From a bacterium (GTDB lineage: Bacteria > Bacillota > Clostridia > Oscillospirales > Oscillospiraceae), in assembly GCA_019424865.1 (NCBI GenBank), contig JAHYYS010000037.1, forward strand, positions 1 through 25,656: a stretch of DNA of 25,656 nt, written 5' to 3'. A program made the translations under genes and the position numbers. Numbering within the stretch: position 1 is the stretch's first letter; each line of letters begins with the position of its first letter. Below the pieces are notes generated by a model. It was not told the origin of the DNA and searched no databases. It saw only the letters and a program-made list of their open reading frames with translations. Below, piece by piece: positions 15,516 to 22,501 of the stretch.

Positions 15516-16243
15516 AGGGCCGCCTCCTTCTTTTTCGTCTTCTCATCTTTCCTGGTCTGTGCCGTCCGCTCCAGGCGGGGACGCAGCAGGGTCAGCGAGA
15601 GCACAATAATCCCCAGCGCCGGAAGGAGCATGTCCTCCGCCCCCACCAGCAGCAGGCTGATCAGGGTGGCCCCCGCCCCCAGCAGGGCGGGCAGGTGGCT
15701 GCCCGCCGCCTTCCACTGTCCCACGGCGATGACCAGGAACAGCGCCGTCATGGCAAAATCCACCCCGGTGGTGTCAAAGCCCAGGGCGCTGCCCAACAGG
15801 GAGCCCAAAACCGACCCCAGCACCCAGTAGCTCTGATCCAGCAGGGCCACCGCGAAGTAGTAGTCCCGCTCCTCCACGCCCGCCGGCGGCCTGGCCGAGC
15901 TGAGCAGGGCATAGGTCTCATCAGTCAGGGCAAAGATCATGTACAGCTTCCGCATCCCCATGCCCCGGAATTTTTCCAGCATGGACAGCCCATAGACCAG
16001 GTGGCGGAAATTGATCATCAGAGTCAAGAAGGCCACCTGGGCCAGCGGCGCCCCCGCGGCCAGCAGGGACACCCCCAGGTACTGGCCGGAGCCGGCATAA
16101 ATGGTCAAGCTCATCAAAAGCGCCCAGGGCGCGCCGTATCCCTCTGCCTGCAGCATCAAACCAAAGGCCATTCCAATGGCCAGATATCCCATGAGCACCG
16201 GCACTGTGACCGGGAAGGCCGCCGCCCATATCTTACGGTTCAT
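15512..16243 (-). CDS. azlC: AzlC-family branched-chain amino acid exporter large subunit
   Basis: This 243-residue polytopic protein has the AzlC signatures PVLMGYLAIGMAFGLM near the N-terminus, SLTIYAGSGQYLGVSLL (the A-G-S-x-Q motif), LMINFRHLVYGLSM and FALTDETYALL. Several membrane helices follow and then a basic Lys-rich tail (TRKDEKTKKKEAAL). It forms the large subunit of a branched-chain amino acid exporter with AzlD. The ATG at 16243 has AGGGGGA about 10 nt upstream. It is first in an azlC-azlD-SDR operon, and no Lrp-type regulator is seen next to it. Confidence 0.93.
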   Translation of the reverse strand: MNRKIWAAAFPVTVPVLMGYLAIGMAFGLMLQAEGYGAPWALLMSLTIYAGSGQYLGVSLLAAGAPLAQVAFLTLMINFRHLVYGLSMLEKFRGMGMRKLYMIFALTDETYALLSSARPPAGVEERDYYFAVALLDQSYWVLGSVLGSLLGSALGFDTTGVDFAMTALFLVIAVGQWKAAGSHLPALLGAGATLISLLLVGAEDMLLPALGIIVLSLTLLRPRLERTAQTRKDEKTKKKEAAL

Positions 16244-16351
16244 TCTAATCGTTCCCCCTGCCGAAATCAGCTGTTTGCCTCATTTTGCAGCGTCTGCTGC
16301 GAAAGTGAAATGTCGCGTCTTTGTATTTATGCGGCGGATTCAGCAGACATT

Positions 16352-16380
16352 ATTGTAACGGCTTTGCCGCCCGTGTGCAA
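16352..16380 (-). promoter_or_regulatory. Possible promoter of azlC with a repeat-bearing leader
   Basis: TTGCAC (16375-16380), a 17-bp spacer and TACAAT (16352-16357) read on the minus strand. In the ~100-nt leader CAGCAGAC/GTCTGCTG (16341-16348 and 16292-16299) can pair. That fold competes with a local GCAGC/GCTGC hairpin at 16287-16300. Confidence 0.45.
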
Positions 16381-16442
16381 GTCCCGTTTTTTCACCGGGG
16401 CGGAGAAAAAACGCGGCCGCACAAAAATTTAACATTTTGTTC

Positions 16443-16470
16443 TTGATTTTTCCCATATTCTCTCTATAAT
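16443..16470 (+). promoter_or_regulatory. Promoter of the lipid kinase gene
   Basis: TTGATT (16443-16448), a 16-bp spacer and a perfect TATAAT (16465-16470) lie about 40 bp ahead of the GTG start at 16515. Confidence 0.7.
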
Positions 16471-16514
16471 GATATTTTACAATTTTATCATATCTGAACA
16501 AGGAGGTTCTGTGT

Positions 16515-17408
16515 GTGAACCGTCTCCTTTTTATTTATAATCCAACCTCCGGCAAAGGCCGGGCCGCCAAGGATCTCTCCACCATTCTGGACGTGTTTAC
16601 CAAAGCGGGCTGGCTGACCACCGTCTATCCAACCCAGTGCAAGGGGGACGCCTCCCGGGTGGCCCGGGAGCTGGCCCCTTTCTTTCAGCGGATTGTATGC
16701 GCCGGCGGTGACGGTACTTTAAGCGAGGCCGTGGCCGGGCTGATGGATGTCAAAGATCCGCCTCTGCTGGGATATATCCCGCTGGGCTCCACCAACGACT
16801 GCGCCACCACACTGAACCTGCCCAAGTCGCCCGCAAAGGCCGCAGCCGTCGCCGCGGGGGAGGGAATTGCCTGTCCCAGCGACATCGGACGCCTCAACGG
16901 CCGTTCCTTTGTCTATGTGGCCGCCTTCGGCGCCTTTACCAAAGTCTCCTATGACACCCCCCAGGACCTGAAAAACACTTTCGGCCACCTGGCCTATATT
17001 ATGGAGGGGATCGCCTCTCTGCCCACCATCAAGCCCTATCATCTGAAGGTGGAATATGACGGGAATGTGATTGAGGATGATTTTTTCTTCGGCATGGTGA
17101 GCAACGCCCTGTCCATCGGCGGCATTCAGACACCCAAGAGCGAACATGTGGTCCTGGACGACGGGCTGTTTGAGGTGGATCTGGTAAAAAAGCCGGTGAG
17201 CCTGGCCGACGTGGCAAACGGCTTTCAGAATCTGCTCAGTCAGTCCCCGGTTGGCGCGGGAGCCCTGGTTCACTTTCAGGCTTCCCGGCTGGTGTTCACC
17301 TGTGACCAGCCCATTCCCTGGACCATCGATGGGGAATACGGAGGCAATCACCCGGTCAACGAAGTGCTCAACTGTCCCAAGGCCCTGAAGATTATCCGGG
17401 GGGCCTGA
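16515..17408 (+). CDS. Diacylglycerol kinase-family lipid kinase (DagK/YegS type)
   Basis: This 297-residue cytosolic or membrane-associated kinase phosphorylates diacylglycerol or a related lipid and probably returns it to phosphatidate. FIYNPTSGKGRAAK (residues 6-19) opens the NAD-kinase-like fold. The nucleotide loop is CAGGDGTLSEAV (about 62-73). PLGSTNDCA (about 93-101) corresponds to the usual P-x-GTxND-A motif. The C-terminal beta-sandwich includes VLDDGLFEVDLV and IDGEYGG, both family hallmarks. The start is GTG at 16515, eight bases after AGGAGG. It is divergent from azlC and has its own promoter. No terminator is obvious before the next promoter at 17441. Confidence 0.9.
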   Translation: MNRLLFIYNPTSGKGRAAKDLSTILDVFTKAGWLTTVYPTQCKGDASRVARELAPFFQRIVCAGGDGTLSEAVAGLMDVKDPPLLGYIPLGSTNDCATTLNLPKSPAKAAAVAAGEGIACPSDIGRLNGRSFVYVAAFGAFTKVSYDTPQDLKNTFGHLAYIMEGIASLPTIKPYHLKVEYDGNVIEDDFFFGMVSNALSIGGIQTPKSEHVVLDDGLFEVDLVKKPVSLADVANGFQNLLSQSPVGAGALVHFQASRLVFTCDQPIPWTIDGEYGGNHPVNEVLNCPKALKIIRGA

Positions 17409-17440
17409 CACAGTTCCAGCTCCCGGCGCATCCCCCGCCC

Positions 17441-17469
17441 TTGACACGCTGCCCGCCCCGATGTAAGAT
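17441..17469 (+). promoter_or_regulatory. Promoter of the GntR regulator gene, with two ATGTAA half-sites at the -10
   Basis: A perfect TTGACA (17441-17446) is 17 bp from TAAGAT (17464-17469). The words ATGTAA at 17461-17466 and 17468-17473 overlap the -10. They equal the half-site of the palindrome at 18472-18487, which suggests autoregulation. A CCCGGCC/GGCCGGG hairpin (17482-17498) sits between the promoter and the ribosome binding site. Confidence 0.6.
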
Positions 17470-17516
17470 GTAACAAAGAGACCCGGCCTTTGGCCGGGAC
17501 GGCGGCGGAGGGGCCT

Positions 17517-18200
17517 ATGAGTGCAGAGGAATTGTTCAGCGGTCATGATGTGGGGGCGACTCCCTCTTATAAAGAGCAGGCGTACCGTCTGATCAAGGAC
17601 GCCATCCTGTTCAACCGCTTTCGGGTAGGCGCAATCTATTCCCAGGAAAATATCTGCAAGGAGCTGGGCATCAGCCGTACGCCGGTGCGGGAGGCACTGC
17701 TGGAGCTGCAGAAGGACGGCTATGTCTCCTTTTCCCGGGGCAAGGGCGTCCAGGTAGTTCCGGTTTCCGACAGCGATGCCCATGACATTTTGGAGGCCCG
17801 GATGTATGCCGAGCGCATCAACGCCCGGCTGGCCGGAAGCCGGGCCGCCCCGGAGGATCTGGACGCCATGCGGAAAAGTCTGGATCAGCTTCAGGCCCAG
17901 CTGGATACCCGGGACGGGCAGCACCTGTATCGGCTGGACCACATTTTTCACCGCGGTGTGGCTGCCGCCGCCCACAACCACCTGCTCTACCGCCAGTGCG
18001 AGATCCTGCTGGATCACTATCTGCGCTTTGAGGTAAAATCTGTCTACAACAATTCCATTGACGCTCAGGTTGTGTTCAACGAACACGTAGCCATCTATGA
18101 CGCCATTGCCGCCAAAAGCCCTGAGCGGGCGGAACAGGCTATGGCCCGTCATCTGACCAACTCCTATCGCCGGACGGTCAGCCGGTACTGGCCTGAATAG
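17517..18200 (+). CDS. GntR-family transcriptional regulator, FadR/FCD subfamily
   Basis: This is a 227-residue repressor-type regulator. The N-terminal winged helix spans about residues 20-85 and includes SQENICKELGISRTPVREALLELQKDGYV, with the classic GntR recognition helix (SRTPVREAL). The helical C-terminal FCD effector domain has RLDHIFHRGVAAAAHNH, FNEHVAIYDAI and AMARHLTNSY. These supply the Asp and His residues that bind a metal and an organic-acid-like ligand in this family. The start ATG at 17517 follows GGAGGGG; an upstream in-frame start at 17490 lies in the hairpin. The gene is followed by a terminator, then the symporter and GGT-like genes it most likely controls. Confidence 0.92.
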   Translation: MSAEELFSGHDVGATPSYKEQAYRLIKDAILFNRFRVGAIYSQENICKELGISRTPVREALLELQKDGYVSFSRGKGVQVVPVSDSDAHDILEARMYAERINARLAGSRAAPEDLDAMRKSLDQLQAQLDTRDGQHLYRLDHIFHRGVAAAAHNHLLYRQCEILLDHYLRFEVKSVYNNSIDAQVVFNEHVAIYDAIAAKSPERAEQAMARHLTNSYRRTVSRYWPE

Positions 18201-18236
18201 CAGCACTCCCGCTTTCACAAAAGCCCAAAACTTTAT

Positions 18237-18273
18237 TCCGGGATCCGGCCTGCGCCTGGGTCCCGGACTTTTT
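18237..18273 (+). terminator. Terminator of the GntR gene
   Basis: TCCGGGATCC (18237-18246) and GGGTCCCGGA (18258-18267) form a 10-bp stem with one G-U pair around an 11-nt loop, followed by TTTTT at 18269-18273. Confidence 0.75.
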
Positions 18274-18313
18274 CTGTCTGAAGCGGGGCTTCTCTCTCCA
18301 TTCGGGGCCGCAA

Positions 18314-18325
18314 GAAATATATTTC
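18314..18325. promoter_or_regulatory. Upstream palindrome GAAATATATTTC (candidate operator 1)
   Basis: A perfect 12-bp palindrome with an AATATATT core (18316-18323) lies about 46 bp upstream of the symporter -35. It is part of a wider AAGAAATAT/ATATTTCTT repeat. The core is shared with the two downstream sites. The flanks differ, so this is the weakest of the three. Confidence 0.4.
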
Positions 18326-18370
18326 ATATTTCTTCCTTCACAATTTGTTTAATATTTTTTTCAGTTTCTC

Positions 18371-18399
18371 TTGACAATTCGTTAAAGTTTTATTATAGT
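18371..18399 (+). promoter_or_regulatory. Promoter of the symporter-GGT operon
   Basis: A perfect TTGACA (18371-18376), a 17-bp spacer and TATAGT (18394-18399, 5/6) lie here. Transcription from about 18406 leaves a leader of about 245 nt before the ATG at 18652. The region is very AT-rich compared with its neighbours. Confidence 0.8.
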
Positions 18400-18471
18400 T
18401 ATGGATGGAAGTTATATAGTTTTTCAGGGGCAAATGGAACACAAACCAGAAAGCCCCATTTTTTCTGGCTT

Positions 18472-18520
18472 ATGTAATATATTACATATTTATTATGGAA
18501 TCTGAAATGTAATATATTAT
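18472..18520. promoter_or_regulatory. Two ATGTAATATATTA operators in the symporter leader
   Basis: A perfect 16-bp palindrome, ATGTAATATATTACAT (18472-18487), is followed 35 bp centre to centre by ATGTAATATATTAT (18507-18520). The second copy matches except at its right end. Both lie about 70-115 nt downstream of the predicted transcription start, where a bound repressor would block elongation. The neighbouring GntR regulator is the natural candidate to bind them. Confidence 0.6.
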
Positions 18521-18651
18521 CCTTCCGTCCCCCCCCCTGTTTTCTTCTCTATTGGCATTCGCGGGTGCCGGCGTCTCCTTTCCAGGCGGGACTCTCCGGC
18601 AGCCCGATGCAGATACACCGGCATATTTTAAAACAGAAAGGGAGAAAGTGT

Positions 18652-20040
18652 ATGTTAATTGCAACATGGGTTGTGACATTTGTCATCATCGTGGGCATCG
18701 GTGTCTATTCCGGCACCAAAATCAAAAGCTCCAGCCAGTGGTCCGGCGGTGACAAGACCATGGGGCCCCTCACGCTGGGCTGTGTCTTCGCCGCCTGGCA
18801 GATCGGCGGCATGGCCGTGGTGGGCGCTGCCCAAAACGGCTACAATCTTGGCGTCTCCGGTGCCTGGTACTCCATTGCGGGCTCTTTCTATTTCATTGCC
18901 CTGGCTATTTTTGCGAAAGTGATTCGCAACGGCATGCCAGGCGACTCAGTGCCCATCTATCTGCAAAACCGCTTTGACACCCGCACCAGCCGCCTGTACT
19001 CCTATGCCTGGATCGTATACGGCTTTTTGTACATCCCCTATCAGCTCAGAACGGTGGCCTCCATCATCCAAATTGCCATCCCGGGCCTGAACATCACCCT
19101 GGCCATGCTTATCGGGCTGACCGTGGCTGTGGTCTACACCAGCTTCTCCGGCATGCGCGGCATGTCCTCCGTGGGCCGGGTGGTCTGCTTCGGCACCTAT
19201 ATTCTGCTGGCCATCTTTGTGTTCATGACCCTGCCCAAGTTCGGCGGCTTCAGCGTCATGATGTCCGAGCTGCCCGCCGAGTACTCCTCCATGGGCAACA
19301 TGCCCACCCAGCGCATCATCGCCTGGATTCTGGGCGGCTGCCTGTCCACCGCTGTGATGCAGTCCGTGCTCCAGCCTCTGCTGGCTGCCAAGAGCGCCTC
19401 TGCCGCCCGCACCGGCTCTATCCTGGGCTATGTGCTGGCTGCCCCCATCTGCCTGCTCACCGCCACCTGCGGCATCTTTGCCAAGGCCTCCGGCGCTGAC
19501 CTGGGCGACGGCACCAACGCCTTTGCCTATGCCATCCGCACCTTCAGCAGCCCCGCTTTCGCCGGCGTGATCTTCGCCTTCGCCACCATGATCATCGCCG
19601 CCACCATGGCCACCATGATGCTGGCCACCGGCACCATCATCACCAACGTGTACAAAACTGAGATCAATCCCCATGTGGATGACGCCAAGGTCCTCAAGCT
19701 CTCCAAGATCATCACCTTCGTCTTTGCCTACCTGACTCTGATTCCTGCGGTTCTGCTGCCCAGCGCCACTTTGACCAACGTGTTCCTGACCCTGCAGCAT
19801 GTGGCCGCCGCTCCCGTCAGCTTCGCCATTCTGGTGGGTCTGACCTGGAAGCGCTGCACCCGTCAGGGCGCCTTCTGGGCCATGGCCACCGGCATGGTAG
19901 TGGGCGTGGCCTGGATGCTGCTGGGCCTCACCGACACCCTGGAGGCCGTCTACCCCACCGTGGCGGTCAGCTACATCGTGGGCATCGTGGTGTCCCTGAT
20001 GACCAGCAAGAAGGAGGCCACTCTGGCTCAGAACCGCTGA
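18652..20040 (+). CDS. Sodium:solute symporter (SSS) family transporter
   Basis: This 462-residue inner-membrane transporter of the SSS (PutP/PanF/vSGLT) family uses the Na+ gradient to import a solute. It starts with a membrane helix (MLIATWVVTFVIIVGIGVYSG) and the characteristic K-SSSQWSGGDKTMGPLTLG loop, where family members usually have S-D-F/Y-x-x-AGR. About a dozen hydrophobic helices follow. The AATMATMMLATGTIITNVYK segment corresponds to the helix that carries the second sodium site and ends in the usual T-N/D-x-Y-K. The ATG at 18652 follows GGGAG. It is 58 nt before the GGT-like gene and shares its operon. The substrate is inferred from that neighbour: a gamma-glutamyl peptide or other amidated amino acid. 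Confidence 0.92.
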   Translation: MLIATWVVTFVIIVGIGVYSGTKIKSSSQWSGGDKTMGPLTLGCVFAAWQIGGMAVVGAAQNGYNLGVSGAWYSIAGSFYFIALAIFAKVIRNGMPGDSVPIYLQNRFDTRTSRLYSYAWIVYGFLYIPYQLRTVASIIQIAIPGLNITLAMLIGLTVAVVYTSFSGMRGMSSVGRVVCFGTYILLAIFVFMTLPKFGGFSVMMSELPAEYSSMGNMPTQRIIAWILGGCLSTAVMQSVLQPLLAAKSASAARTGSILGYVLAAPICLLTATCGIFAKASGADLGDGTNAFAYAIRTFSSPAFAGVIFAFATMIIAATMATMMLATGTIITNVYKTEINPHVDDAKVLKLSKIITFVFAYLTLIPAVLLPSATLTNVFLTLQHVAAAPVSFAILVGLTWKRCTRQGAFWAMATGMVVGVAWMLLGLTDTLEAVYPTVAVSYIVGIVVSLMTSKKEATLAQNR

Positions 20041-20098
20041 GCGTTCTGCTTCCTGCATGCAAACACGGCCCGGTGTACCCGGAGAAAGAGGATGAACT

Positions 20099-21820
20099 AT
20101 GAGCGAAACAAAAAAGCAACAATACATGTGGCCCTCCCGGTGGGGCAAGCCCTCTGCCCACGGGGACTGGGGCGCTGTCAGCTGCAACAATATCTACGCC
20201 ACCCGCGCCGGACTGGAGATGCTGCGGGCGGGGGGCAACGCCTTTGACGCGGCGGCGGCGGTCTCGCTGACCCTGGCGGTGGTGGAGCCCCACCACTCCG
20301 GCATCGGCGGCGGCTGCTTCAGCCTGTTCTATTCCGCCCGCGACCAGAAGACCGTGGCCCTGGACGCCCGGGGCGTGGCTCCGGCCAACGCCAAAGAGGA
20401 CCTGTTCCTGCTGGACGGCGAGGTGCAGGACGAATGGAAGGACCTGGGCGGCCAGTCGGTGGCCATCCCCAGCCTGCTGCGGGCCATGGACGCCATTTTG
20501 AAGGAATACGGCACCATGACCCTGGCCCAGGTGGCCGCTCCCGCCATCCGCTGTGCCCGGGAGGGCTTCGGCACCAGCTATACCGGCGCTTTGACCATGG
20601 AGGACGACTCCGTCCAGCGCAAGCTGCGCCTGTCCCCCGCCTTCCGGAAGCTCTATCTGAAGCCTGACGGCTCTTACTACCGCTTCGGAGAGAAGCAGAC
20701 CAATCCGGAGCTGGCCGACCTGCTGGAGCGGGTGGCCAGCGAAGGGGTGGACGCCTTCTATACCGGCCCCATCGCCCAAAAGATGGTGGAGCTCATCAAC
20801 CAGCGCGGGGGCTGCTTCACGCTGGAGGACCTGAGCGGCTATCAGCCCAAGTACCGCCAGCCCGTCAAGACCACCTACCGGGGGCTGGACGTGGCGGCCT
20901 TTGCCCCGCCCAGCGGCGGGTGCGCCGTGGTGGAAATGCTGAACATCCTGGAGCACAGCGACCTGGCCGCCATGGGACACAACACCGCCGCCTCCATCCA
21001 CGCCATTGCCGAGGCCATGAAGCTGGGCTTTGCCGACCGCAGCGTGGCCCTGGGCGACCCGGACTTTGTCCAGGTGGACGTGGAGCGGCTCACCAGCAAG
21101 GCCCACGCGGCGGAGCGCTACGCCCTCTCCTCCAGTGAGACGGCCGGGGAGTATGCCCCCGCCGAGGGCATTGAGGCCAAGGAGTACCCCGGCAACACCT
21201 CCCACTTTGCGGTGATGGACCGCTTCGGCAACGCCCTCTCCCAGACCCAGACGGTCCGGGACTGGTTCGGCTGCGGCATTGTGGTGGACGGCTGCGGCTT
21301 TGTCCTCAACAACGCCATGTCCGACTTCAGCGCCAAGCCCGGCGCCCTTACCAGCCAGGGACTGACCTATGGCAGCGCCAACAGCATCCAGGGGGGCAAG
21401 ACGCCTTTGTCCTCCATGGCCCCCAGCATGGTCTTCAAGGATGGCCGGCCCTATCTGGCCATCGGCGCCGCCGGCGGCCCCCGCATCATCACCGGCACGG
21501 TTCAGGGCATTGTCAACGCAGTGGACTTCGGCATGCTGCCGGAGCAGCTGGTGCGTCTGCCCTACATCAACTGCCTGACCCGGGAGCAGGGGCTGGAGCT
21601 GGAATTCGGCATCTCCGAGGACACTATCCGCCTGCTGGAGCAGAAGGGCCACAAGCCCGTCCGCGTCCCGGTGGATCAGGCTATGAGCACCATGCTCAAC
21701 AGCGTCATGTTCGTGGACGGTGAGTACCACGCCGCCGGCACCCAGCGGGTGGACGGCTGCGGCGGCGCCCTGCTCTCCGACGGGCATATCGTTCTGGACG
21801 GCATCAGTCAGGAGGACTGA
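20099..21820 (+). CDS. Gamma-glutamyltranspeptidase-family Ntn hydrolase, no signal peptide
   Basis: This 573-residue precursor would cut itself into a large and a small subunit, as GGTs do. The predicted new N-terminal nucleophile is Thr367 in NTSHFAVMDRFGN, equivalent to the TTHYSVVD of E. coli Ggt. Conserved substrate residues are visible: Arg in LDARGVAP, the NNAMSDFS segment, PLSSMAPS and the AAGGPRI oxyanion region. The lid-loop region is present. The N-terminus (MSETKKQQYMWPSRW) is not a signal peptide, whereas typical GGTs are exported, so the enzyme is predicted to work in the cytoplasm on imported substrate. Family relatives include oxamate amidohydrolases and acylases, so the bond cleaved may not be gamma-glutamyl. 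The ATG follows AGAGGATG and is 58 nt after the symporter. Confidence 0.9.
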   Translation: MSETKKQQYMWPSRWGKPSAHGDWGAVSCNNIYATRAGLEMLRAGGNAFDAAAAVSLTLAVVEPHHSGIGGGCFSLFYSARDQKTVALDARGVAPANAKEDLFLLDGEVQDEWKDLGGQSVAIPSLLRAMDAILKEYGTMTLAQVAAPAIRCAREGFGTSYTGALTMEDDSVQRKLRLSPAFRKLYLKPDGSYYRFGEKQTNPELADLLERVASEGVDAFYTGPIAQKMVELINQRGGCFTLEDLSGYQPKYRQPVKTTYRGLDVAAFAPPSGGCAVVEMLNILEHSDLAAMGHNTAASIHAIAEAMKLGFADRSVALGDPDFVQVDVERLTSKAHAAERYALSSSETAGEYAPAEGIEAKEYPGNTSHFAVMDRFGNALSQTQTVRDWFGCGIVVDGCGFVLNNAMSDFSAKPGALTSQGLTYGSANSIQGGKTPLSSMAPSMVFKDGRPYLAIGAAGGPRIITGTVQGIVNAVDFGMLPEQLVRLPYINCLTREQGLELEFGISEDTIRLLEQKGHKPVRVPVDQAMSTMLNSVMFVDGEYHAAGTQRVDGCGGALLSDGHIVLDGISQED

Positions 21821-21915
21821 GCGGGCCTCTCTTTTCCCTCTCTCATCCGGCTTTGAGCCGCTCCGGCGGACTTAAGCGGTACGGCCTGCTTTTTCCCATC
21901 TGCTCTGCTTAAAAA

Positions 21916-21948
21916 GGGGCTGGACACGCCTGCGGCGTGTCCAGCCCC
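21916..21948 (-). terminator. Terminator of the nadD-LCP-rsfS unit (probably bidirectional)
   Basis: GGGGCTGGACACGCC (21916-21930) and GGCGTGTCCAGCCCC (21934-21948) form a perfect 15-bp stem with a 3-nt loop. On the minus strand TTTTT follows. On the plus strand it lies ~95 nt after the GGT-like gene, with a poorer T-run. Confidence 0.75.
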
Positions 21949-21987
21949 TCAACTTTCCCCCAAAAGTCCATACAGCCTTTTACAGGC

Positions 21988-22027
21988 ACAGCGCCCCTCC
22001 CGTTTCCAAACGCGGGAGGGGCGCTGT
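21988..22027. repeat. Perfect 15-bp inverted repeat downstream of rsfS
   Basis: ACAGCGCCCCTCCCG (21988-22002) pairs with CGGGAGGGGCGCTGT (22013-22027). The loop itself contains GTTT/AAAC. No T-run follows on either strand, so it is not a standard terminator. It may protect the 3' end of the rsfS mRNA or be a dispersed repeat. Confidence 0.5.
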
Positions 22028-22067
22028 ACCTATTGCCGTATTCCCTTGAGTGCCCTTCGGCGCACAA

Positions 22068-22430
22068 TCACGGATTTTCCGCCAGTACCTGGGTCAAATC
22101 CACCTCCTGGGCATCGCCCCACAGGCGCTCCAGGTCGTAAAACTTTCTGGCCTCGTCGGTAAAGACGTGGACCACCACGCAGGAGAAGTCCATCAGCAGC
22201 CAGGTCCCGCCCCGGTGCCCCTCAATGTGGTGCACCCGCTCACCGCGCTTCTCCATCTCCTCCTCACAGGCATCGGACATGGCCTTAATCTGCGTGTTGG
22301 AGGTGGCGGTGCACAGCACGAAATAGTCCGCCAGGGTGGTCAGCTCCTCCGTTTTCAGTACCTTGATATCCAGGCCCTTTTTCCCGTCCAGGGTCTTGGC
22401 CAGCAGGACTGCCATCTCATAGGAAGTCAA
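22068..22430 (-). CDS. rsfS: Ribosome silencing factor RsfS (Iojap family)
   Basis: This 120-residue protein binds L14 of the large ribosomal subunit and blocks subunit joining when nutrients fall. Family motifs are all visible: KGLDIKVLKTEELTTLADYFVLCTATSNTQI, then EGHRGGTWLLMDFSCVVVHVFTDEARKFYDLERLW. The length is normal. The start is taken as TTG at 22430, with AAAGGAG 10 nt upstream. It gives MTSYEMAVLLAKTLD, which aligns with the usual N-terminus. An ATG five codons later is the alternative. It is last in the nadD-yqeK/LCP/rsfS unit, 71 nt after the LCP gene. Confidence 0.93.
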   Translation of the reverse strand: MTSYEMAVLLAKTLDGKKGLDIKVLKTEELTTLADYFVLCTATSNTQIKAMSDACEEEMEKRGERVHHIEGHRGGTWLLMDFSCVVVHVFTDEARKFYDLERLWGDAQEVDLTQVLAENP

Positions 22431-22501
22431 ACCTTAAATTCTCCTTTCTGTGCCCTTTACAGCGGGCTTATTCTCTTTTTGTATTATGATTTCATTTTCA
22501 C

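Larger units (their letters stand above)
21821..22067. other. Convergent intergenic region with two long hairpins
   Basis: There is no gene. Between the GGT-like gene and rsfS lie the terminator at 21916-21948 and the separate 15-bp inverted repeat at 21988-22027. A small CGGCT/AGCCG stem near 21850 is also present. Confidence 0.5.

Noticed and set aside
16287..16348. Attenuator in the azlC leader
   Set aside because: Competing stems exist, but there is no T-run and no leader peptide rich in Leu/Ile/Val. Kept only as a note on the promoter entry.
19967..21787. 606-codon minus frame opposite the GGT-like gene
   Set aside because: Antisense to a gene with full catalytic motifs. The Gly/His/Gln-rich composition is typical of a reverse-strand shadow.
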